Source of the DNA: Clostridia bacterium
GTDB taxonomy: Bacteria > Bacillota > Clostridia > Clostridiales > Clostridiaceae
Reading direction: 5' to 3'
DNA length: 40,916 nt
NCBI GenBank assembly: GCA_012523855.1
Contig: JAAYTB010000177.1
Location: 1 to 40,916 of the forward strand
Positions 35,944 to 40,916 of this stretch are shown one piece after another (within the stretch, counting starts at the first letter, position 1; every line of letters begins with the position of its first letter). The position numbers and the translations under genes are program-made. The notes beneath the pieces are model-generated. The model worked only from the letters and a program-made list of their open reading frames with translations. It was not told the DNA's origin and ran no database searches.

Positions 35944-36411
35944 TCACTTCTCCCCACTGCGCTTATTCAAATTATATTTGTCTTTAAAAAAGTTATTAAG
36001 CCGATCCATAGCGCTAATTAGGATCTTTTCTTCTTCTTGACTTAAGCCTTCAATTGTGGCCATAATCATATCCTTATGAAATTTTTCGTGAACCCTATAA
36101 GCAAGTTTTCCTTTTTTAGTGAGTTTAATTAATACAACCCTTCTATCTTCTTCTATCCTCTGTCGTTCTACGTAGCCTTTTTTTATCAGCTTGTTTATAG
36201 CTGTAGTTAATGTTCCTACTGTAATCCTTAAATCTGCGGCTACCTCTGACATACTTCTTGGTTCGTACATCCCAATAGCATCTATGGTATGTATCTCAGT
36301 TACAGAAAGATCATTTAATTTTCCCTGCTTTAATGAATTCTGCTCAATTTGAAGAATATCATTAAAAAGATCTACCAATAATTCATTTAAAACATTAAAA
36401 CTTCTTTCCAT
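35944..36411 (-). CDS. fabT: MarR-family repressor FabT-like
   Basis: Winged-helix regulator of 155 residues. The core includes SVTEIHTIDAIG, the recognition region SMSEVAADLRITVGTLTTAINKLIKKGYVER and the wing EDRRVVLIKLTKKG. In streptococci and enterococci the MarR protein at this position, FabT, represses the fab operon with acyl-ACP as co-repressor. Here the same gene order and two TTTGA-N3-TCAAA palindromes at the promoter support that identity. ATG start. The assignment by context is strong; the effector is inferred. Confidence 0.9.
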   Translation of the reverse strand: MERSFNVLNELLVDLFNDILQIEQNSLKQGKLNDLSVTEIHTIDAIGMYEPRSMSEVAADLRITVGTLTTAINKLIKKGYVERQRIEEDRRVVLIKLTKKGKLAYRVHEKFHKDMIMATIEGLSQEEEKILISAMDRLNNFFKDKYNLNKRSGEK

Positions 36412-36451
36412 ATTTACTGTAAAAATTCACCTCATCCCGTTTGCCTATCAA

Positions 36452-36493
36452 ATACTTTGAATATCAAACAATGTATTTTGATATTCAAAGTAT
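36452..36493 (-). promoter_or_regulatory. Two FabT-type operators forming a 17-bp inverted repeat
   Basis: Bases 36452-36468 and 36477-36493 are perfect inverted complements, separated by eight bases. Each arm is itself a palindrome of the form TTTGA-N3-TCAAA, the FabT-type motif. One site covers the -10 element of the fab promoter and the other lies downstream of it. Binding would block transcription of the operon, including fabT itself. Confidence 0.8.
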
Positions 36494-36517
36494 ATTACAA
36501 AAAAAAATACTTGTCAA
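36489..36517 (-). promoter_or_regulatory. Promoter of the fatty-acid operon
   Basis: On the minus strand TTGACA (36512-36517) and TATACT (36489-36494) are 17 bases apart. The -10 lies in the outer end of the upstream FabT palindrome. The predicted transcript begins about 70 bases before fabT. Confidence 0.85.
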
Positions 36518-36534
36518 CCTAGAGATGAAAAAAA

Positions 36535-36566
36535 CAAGAAATTCAACCCTAAGGTTGAATTTCTTG
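36535..36566 (-). terminator. Intrinsic terminator after the flavin reductase gene
   Basis: CAAGAAATTCAACC / GGTTGAATTTCTTG form a perfect 14-bp stem with a four-base loop. On the minus strand it is followed by a T-run. It insulates the fab promoter from glyA transcription. Confidence 0.9.
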
Positions 36567-36579
36567 CAAAATAATATAT

Positions 36580-37083
36580 TTACTTCCTTTGGTAACAACT
36601 AACTATTTCACCATGATAGATAGTATGGTAATCATCATCAATATAAGATGTATTTACAATATCATCTCTTAGGAAATCTGGAGACATATCTTGCTTATAA
36701 ATAACCTTACATTCAAAATACATACCACAGTCTGCAATTACAGGTGTATCTACTACTTTTCCTTCTATAGTAGATATATTAGCTTCCTGAAACTTATTTA
36801 CATCTCTGCCGGATTTAGAACCACATATAGCCAAGGCCTGCTTTAAAGTATCCTTCATAGGTATGCTTACTGTAAATTCTCCACTTTCCTCTATTATATG
36901 ATGAGTATGTCTTGACTTTCTTACAAAGACAGTAAATATAGGCTTACCCCAAACATATCCTACATTACCCCAACTTATTGTCATAGTATTCAGTTCATCA
37001 GCATTTTTAGAGGTTAAAAAACCTCCCTTTCTGTGAAAGTAGTCCATTACCTTATCTAAATGTTTTGTAAAATCTACAACCAT
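36580..37083 (-). CDS. Flavin reductase-like FMN-binding domain protein
   Basis: 167-residue protein of the flavin reductase/HpaC-like split-barrel family. TMTISWGNVGYVWGKPIFTVFVRKSRHTHHII is the FMN-binding region, followed by GEFTVSIP and the cysteine-containing ICGSKSGRDVNKF segment. The last is common in a clostridial subgroup. The substrate is not known. ATG start with AGGAGG-like site. It follows glyA by 23 bases and shares its transcript, ending at the terminator just downstream. Confidence 0.85.
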   Translation of the reverse strand: MVVDFTKHLDKVMDYFHRKGGFLTSKNADELNTMTISWGNVGYVWGKPIFTVFVRKSRHTHHIIEESGEFTVSIPMKDTLKQALAICGSKSGRDVNKFQEANISTIEGKVVDTPVIADCGMYFECKVIYKQDMSPDFLRDDIVNTSYIDDDYHTIYHGEIVSCYQRK

Positions 37084-37106
37084 TGCTAGCCTCCTAAATC
37101 CTTATA

Positions 37107-38342
37107 TTATCGGTATATAGGATAATCCCTACATAGCTTTTGAACTTCTTCTTTAATATTACTTAAATCCTTATCTTTATTTTCAATTACATAATTAATA
37201 TAATAAGCGATCTTCTTCATTTCATCTTCTTTGAAACCTCTTGTTGTCACTGAAGGAGTCCCTATTCTTATTCCGCTAGTTACAAAAGGACTAAGTGTTT
37301 CAAAGGGAATTGTATTTTTATTTACTGTAATTCCCACTGTATCAAGAAGCTTTTCTGCATCCTTCCCTGTAATTCCCTTGTTAGTTAAATCTACTAGCAG
37401 TAGATGATTATCTGTTCCGCCAGATATTAGTTTAAAGCCATATCCTGATAGCGCCTCTGCTAATACTTTAGCGTTCTTAACTACCTGATCCATATAGCTC
37501 TTGTATTCCTCAGTCATAGCTTCCTTAAAGCAAATGGCTTTAGCTGCAATAGTATGCATTAAAGGTCCTCCCTGCATTCCTGGGAATATAGTTTTGTCTA
37601 TGTCCCTTGCATACTTTTCCTTACACAGTATAGCTCCACCTCTAGGCCCCCTTAAAGTTTTATGGGTAGTAGTGGTAACAAAATCTGCATAAGGTACTGG
37701 ATTAGGATGAAGTCCTGTAGCTACAAGTCCAGCAATATGGGCCATGTCAACCATAAAATAAGCCCCTACTTCATCAGCAATGCTACGGAACCTTTCAAAG
37801 TCTATTACTCTTGGATAGGCACTAGCTCCTGCTACAATCATCTTTGGTTTATGTTGTAATGCCAATTCCCTAACGGTATCATAGTTTATTCTTTCCGTTT
37901 CCTTATCTACTTCATAGGATATAAAATTAAACAACTTACCGGAAAAATTAACAGGACTTCCATGGGTCAAATGTCCTCCATGACTCAAATTCATTCCTAG
38001 CACTGTATCTCCAGGATTTAGCACAGCAAAATATACTGCCATATTAGCTTGTGACCCAGAATGGGCCTGAACATTAGCATGTTCTGCTCCAAAAAGATCC
38101 TTTAACCTTTCCCTAGCTAGATCCTCTACCTTATCTACAACTTCGCAGCCACCATAATATCTTTTTCCAGGATAGCCTTCAGCATACTTATTAGTTAGGG
38201 GGGATCCCATGGCTTCCATTACCGCTTTGCTGGTAAAGTTTTCAGAAGCAATAAGTTCTATATTATCTTCTTGCCTTTTAGTCTCAGACTCAATTAACTG
38301 CAAAATTTCCGAATCTACAGTTTCAATATGCTTATAATTCAT
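37107..38342 (-). CDS. glyA: Serine hydroxymethyltransferase
   Basis: PLP enzyme that interconverts serine and glycine with tetrahydrofolate, supplying one-carbon units. The 411-residue protein has the N-terminal [24 protein letters not shown] is a folate/substrate site, and [13 protein letters not shown] is a PLP-binding segment. The PLP lysine is K228 in [17 protein letters not shown] start with GGAGGAG upstream. It is divergent from the ThrE exporter genes, which is notable because both handle serine/threonine. Confidence 0.98.
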   Translation of the reverse strand: MNYKHIETVDSEILQLIESETKRQEDNIELIASENFTSKAVMEAMGSPLTNKYAEGYPGKRYYGGCEVVDKVEDLARERLKDLFGAEHANVQAHSGSQANMAVYFAVLNPGDTVLGMNLSHGGHLTHGSPVNFSGKLFNFISYEVDKETERINYDTVRELALQHKPKMIVAGASAYPRVIDFERFRSIADEVGAYFMVDMAHIAGLVATGLHPNPVPYADFVTTTTHKTLRGPRGGAILCKEKYARDIDKTIFPGMQGGPLMHTIAAKAICFKEAMTEEYKSYMDQVVKNAKVLAEALSGYGFKLISGGTDNHLLLVDLTNKGITGKDAEKLLDTVGITVNKNTIPFETLSPFVTSGIRIGTPSVTTRGFKEDEMKKIAYYINYVIENKDKDLSNIKEEVQKLCRDYPIYR

Positions 38343-38380
38343 TTTTTCACTCCTCCTTATTAATTACGAATCATAATTCA

Positions 38381-38409
38381 ATTATAAATATCAATCTTTC
38401 ATTTATCAA
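38381..38409 (-). promoter_or_regulatory. Promoter of glyA
   Basis: On the minus strand TTGATA (38404-38409) and TATAAT (38381-38386) are 17 bases apart, placing the start of transcription about 30 bases before the glyA ATG. No riboswitch fits in so short a leader. The remaining divergent region up to the thrE start at 38570 is AT-rich and shows no other clear element. Confidence 0.8.
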
Positions 38410-38569
38410 CAGGTTTTACCATATAAATTATAAAACTAGAATATTTACAGAATATATCTCTATGATATACTTAATAGTTAAGAAATATAAGTGTTAGGAG
38501 CATTAAAGCTATTTTCACAAATGACATATAAGAAATAATATTATATCATAGATATAAGCAGGTGATGAT

Positions 38570-39349
38570 ATGAATAATAAAGATATTAACGCCGTGGTAC
38601 ACATTGCAGTAGAAGCAGGACGGATCATATTAGAAAACGGCGGTGAAACTTACAGGGTGGAAGATACTATCAACAGAATTTGTACAGCTTTTGGAGTAAG
38701 ACAGGCAGAAAGCTACGTTACCCCCACCGGGATTATAATGTCTGTTATAGCTATAGACGGCAGTACAATTTCCACTGTGAAAAGAATAAAAGTTAGAACG
38801 GTAAACTTAGAGAAAATATGCAAGGTCAATGAACTATCAAGAAATATATGTAAATATGTAGACTCTATGGAGGAAATAGCAAAGCTATTAAAGGAAATAG
38901 ATAACACTCCAAGATATAGCCGGACAAAAACCATATTCTTTTCAAGCTTAGTAGCTGGCTTCTTTACCCTCCTCATGGGTGGATCCTTTCAAGATTTTTT
39001 CATGGCCCTAATAACAGGATTTTTTATCAAATCTACTACCATATATCTAAGTAACTTACAGATAAACGACTTTTTTATTAACATAGTTGGTGGCGCTCTT
39101 GCAATGTTACTGTCGCTAATTCTAAAAAAGATAGGTTTAGTAGCCAACTTTGACCAATTAGTTATAGGTTCTATTATGCTCTTGGTTCCTGGCCTAGCCA
39201 TAACCAATGCAATTAGAGACACTATCGCTGGCGACTTAGTATCAGGATTAGCTAGAGCTATAGAAGCCTTCCTTGTTGCCATTGGTATTGCTATAGGAAG
39301 CGGTATAATACTGGGATTCTGGATTTCTACTTTTGGAGGTTTAAGCTAA
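38570..39349 (+). CDS. Threonine/serine exporter, ThrE N-terminal type subunit (DUF1212)
   Basis: 259-residue membrane protein of the ThrE family. The soluble N-terminal half contains the family motif ILENGGETYRVEDTINRIC. About five hydrophobic segments follow from residue 120 onward, including LMLLVPGLAITNAIRDTIAGDLVSG with a conserved NAIRD element. In Corynebacterium ThrE is one protein; here and in many Firmicutes it is split. ATG start with AGGTGAT upstream. It overlaps the next gene by one base (TAATG), so the two are translationally coupled. The exact substrate is not determined. Confidence 0.88.
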   Translation: MNNKDINAVVHIAVEAGRIILENGGETYRVEDTINRICTAFGVRQAESYVTPTGIIMSVIAIDGSTISTVKRIKVRTVNLEKICKVNELSRNICKYVDSMEEIAKLLKEIDNTPRYSRTKTIFFSSLVAGFFTLLMGGSFQDFFMALITGFFIKSTTIYLSNLQINDFFINIVGGALAMLLSLILKKIGLVANFDQLVIGSIMLLVPGLAITNAIRDTIAGDLVSGLARAIEAFLVAIGIAIGSGIILGFWISTFGGLS

Positions 39350-39789
39350 TGTTACTAGAAACTTTATATTCTATGTTAGCAACTTTAGGTTTTGGCGTTA
39401 TTTTTAATATAAGAGGAAAGAACTTATTTTTTGCTTCCCTAGGCGGGGCCATAGCTTGGTTTTCATATATGTTCTTTCAAGAAATAAACTTTAGTATTAC
39501 TACTGCAAATTTCATGGCTTCAATTATTATTGGTATATACTCTGAAGTCATGGCTAGAATAAATAAAGCTCCAGTAACAGTTTATGTAATATGCTCCCTT
39601 ATCCCTTTAGTACCAGGTGGCGGCATGTATTATACTATGTTTGAATCTATAACGGGAAGTTTAGACAAAGCCTTAAAACTTGGGGTAGAAACCTTAAGCA
39701 GCGCAGGAGCTTTGGCAACAGGTGTCTTGCTAACTTCTTCTATTTCCAGATTGCTTATACAAACTAAGGAAAAAAGAAAAAATTACTGA
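39349..39789 (+). CDS. Threonine/serine exporter, ThrE C-terminal type subunit (DUF3815)
   Basis: 146-residue integral membrane protein with four to five hydrophobic helices. It has the motif PVTVYVICSLIPLVPGGGMYYTMF found in the ThrE_2 (DUF3815) family. It presumably forms the second half of the transporter with the preceding gene, with which it shares the TAATG junction. It ends with a short basic tail (TKEKRKNY). No strong terminator follows; only a weak CCACT / AGTGG hairpin is seen at 39824-39836. Confidence 0.88.
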   Translation: MLLETLYSMLATLGFGVIFNIRGKNLFFASLGGAIAWFSYMFFQEINFSITTANFMASIIIGIYSEVMARINKAPVTVYVICSLIPLVPGGGMYYTMFESITGSLDKALKLGVETLSSAGALATGVLLTSSISRLLIQTKEKRKNY

Positions 39790-40107
39790 CTTTATCTCAG
39801 CAAGGGCAAAAAAGTAGATTAAGCCACTTTTAGTGGTCGGAAGTCAGAGGTCAGAAATAATAGATAGCTATAAGGTATGAACCTTTGGTTTTTTTATGAT
39901 AATGATGAGTTTGTATTAGTAGTCTAGGATATGCTATTTCAACTATGTGGCTTTGTTTTAAATAAGTGTTGATGGGTAATTTTTCGGCCTTGTCTGGAAT
40001 TTTTGCATCAACACTTCTTTAAAACATTGTACTATGATCTTTGAAGACCATTATTTTATTTATTCACTTTTATTGCTGACTTATATCATTAAGATTTAAA
40101 TTAAAAT
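39790..40107. other. 318-base intergenic stretch without a supported gene
   Basis: This stretch lies between the 3' ends of the convergent thrE pair and the Dabb gene. It contains a small CCACTTTTAGTGG hairpin (39824-39836), a short GTCAGAGGTCAGA direct repeat (39843-39855), and an 11-bp inverted repeat (39964-39974 with 40006-40016). No open frame here has a start, a binding site and recognisable similarity. Confidence 0.7.
39964..40016. repeat. 11-bp perfect inverted repeat with 31-base spacer
   Basis: AAGTGTTGATG and CATCAACACTT are exact complements flanking a 31-base spacer. No T-run follows on either strand, so it is not a typical terminator. It could be a remnant of a small mobile element or a weak RNA structure; the sequence does not decide. 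Confidence 0.55.
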
Positions 40108-40416
40108 TTATATGCTAGTCTCATAATCTGTAACTACTCTAGCCTCTCTAACTTTACCAACAAATTCTGCAACTCTTAAATGCTCTTGATGATTTTGGTA
40201 TATGTTTAAATCTTCTATACTATTAAACTCTGAATATAAAACCACATCATAGGCCTGTTCAGATTCATTAATATTTATACCAACTTCAATATGCCTAATC
40301 TCTTTAATTTTATCTTGCAAGGCCTCCAAGTCTCTTTTTATTATTTGGGCATTTTCAAGTTTATTTTTCCCTTCAGCAAATTCTTTTAATTTCCACATTA
40401 CAATATGTTTAATCAA
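40108..40416 (-). CDS. Stress-responsive alpha/beta barrel (Dabb) domain protein
   Basis: Small dimeric ferredoxin-like barrel protein of 102 residues. The typical start IKHIVMWKLK is followed by IRHIEVGININESEQAYDVVLYSEF and YQNHQEHLRVAEFVGKVREARVV. Family members are called stress-responsive in plants; bacterial roles are mostly unknown. A TTG at 40414-40416 is the likely start because AAGGTG lies six bases upstream. A GTG three codons earlier overlaps that site. It appears to be a single-gene unit. Confidence 0.82.
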   Translation of the reverse strand: MIKHIVMWKLKEFAEGKNKLENAQIIKRDLEALQDKIKEIRHIEVGININESEQAYDVVLYSEFNSIEDLNIYQNHQEHLRVAEFVGKVREARVVTDYETSI

Positions 40417-40492
40417 AACTATCACCTTCTATTTTCTTTTATTTTCTTAGTCCACCTTAAAAGTATAAACTAAAAATATTTCCTCTATTCCA

Positions 40493-40501
40493 ATTATAGC
40501 A
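40493..40501 (-). promoter_or_regulatory. Possible extended -10 promoter of the Dabb gene
   Basis: On the minus strand TGCTATAAT gives a consensus -10 with the TGn extension, about 75 bases before the gene start. No good -35 is visible at 17 bases. Tentative. Confidence 0.35.
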
Positions 40502-40570
40502 TCTATAGCAAATACCCTGTAGCTCAATAAGTGTTGGAATTGCATAAAACATTCATTTGAAAATAGCAAT

Positions 40571-40916
40571 CTACTTTAATAAGCTTATAGCATTTCTATA
40601 GTCTTCAATCACTTGATCTACACCTTGAATTTTAAATAATGCCTCTTTATCAAGTAAGGAAGCAACTCCAACTATTTTGCAAGCACCAGCTCTATGTGCT
40701 GACAATATGCCAGACTTTGCGTCTTCAAAAACCATACACTCATTTATAGAAACTCCAATTTTATTAGCAGCTCTTATGTAAATCTCCGGCTCAGGTTTTC
40801 CTGGTATTGTTCCATCATCGTAGACTACATTACCTATATCAAACCAAGTAGCTAAATCTAAATACTTAAAAAAGAATTTAACATTATTTAACCCAGAAGC
40901 GGTAGCAATTGTAAAA
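40571..40916 (-). CDS. HAD-family hydrolase, beta-phosphoglucomutase-like, C-terminal part
   Basis: This partial gene ends with TAG at 40571-40573 and runs off the right edge, leaving 115 codons. The visible part begins TIATASGLNNVKFFF, which holds the HAD motif II serine. PGKPEPEIYIRAANKIGV carries the motif III lysine, and CMVFEDAKSGILSAHRAG the motif IV acidic residues. This pattern fits the beta-phosphoglucomutase/phosphatase subgroup; the substrate cannot be told. The N-terminal nucleophile aspartate lies outside the window. It ends about 145 bases before the Dabb gene start. Confidence 0.88.
   Translation of the reverse strand, partial: FTIATASGLNNVKFFFKYLDLATWFDIGNVVYDDGTIPGKPEPEIYIRAANKIGVSINECMVFEDAKSGILSAHRAGACKIVGVASLLDKEALFKIQGVDQVIEDYRNAISLLK

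Noticed and set aside
39851-40020. Minus-strand open frame of about 55 codons reading VDAKIPDKAEKLPIN
   Set aside because: It has no start codon with a binding site, the sequence is part of the inverted repeat, and I recognise no family.
1-40916. CRISPR arrays, tRNA or rRNA genes, prophage or defence islands
   Set aside because: No regularly spaced repeats, no tRNA-like cloverleaf with TTCGA/GGTTC motifs, and no phage or defence gene families were seen in a read of the window.

Overview
The window is AT-rich, and its gene content and order are those of a spore-forming clostridium (family Clostridiaceae). Evidence: an intact sporulation sigma-K gene, the block alaS-ireB-ruvX-DUF1292-fur-rnj-typA-mltG-O-methyltransferase-U32 peptidase known from other Firmicutes, a T-box in front of alaS, an isc cluster led by iscR, and a complete type II fatty-acid operon led by a FabT-like MarR regulator. 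The species cannot be fixed from the sequence alone. Almost every gene is on the minus strand, so transcription runs right to left. The exceptions are an IS3-family transposase remnant at the left edge and a two-gene threonine/serine exporter near the right edge.

Layout in coordinate order. 1-224: 3' end of an IS3-family element whose transposase is broken by an in-frame TAG. 247-2570: ftsZ and ftsA (cell division). 2706-3998: a stand-alone membrane glycosyltransferase. 4291-12768: pilT, sigK, a penicillin-binding protein, a U32 peptidase, an O-methyltransferase, mltG and typA; from typA to sigK they are closely spaced. 12975-16141: RNase J, Fur, DUF1292, ruvX and ireB. 16313-19221: alaS with a T-box leader and a consensus promoter. 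19229-20732: AI-2E family transporter and PRC-barrel protein, translationally coupled. 20873-23154: iscU, iscS, iscR. 23248-25619: DUF2207 membrane protein and a nitroreductase. 25704-26739: ornithine carbamoyltransferase with a candidate ArgR site. 26756-36517: the fatty-acid operon fabT-fabH-acpP-fabK-fabD-fabG-fabF-accB-fabZ-accC-accD-accA. 36535-38409: flavin reductase-like protein and glyA. 38570-39789: split ThrE exporter. 40108-40916: a Dabb-domain protein and a truncated HAD hydrolase.

How the genes work together. The fab/acc operon holds malonyl-CoA formation (AccABCD) and all the elongation steps, with FabK as the only enoyl reductase seen. Its promoter overlaps one of two FabT-type palindromes. 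The isc genes form a cysteine desulfurase-scaffold pair under an IscR whose three cysteines match E. coli IscR numbering. The typA-to-sigK run mixes housekeeping envelope functions with a PBP and the late mother-cell sigma factor.

I found no CRISPR array, tRNA, rRNA, prophage or obvious new defence system. This is mostly ordinary core genome. The points worth a second look are regulatory (FabT double operator, ARG box at argF, long hairpin between sigK and pilT, isc palindromes) and the insertion sequence abutting ftsZ. Start codons were chosen from visible ribosome binding sites, and several are shorter than the longest open frame.
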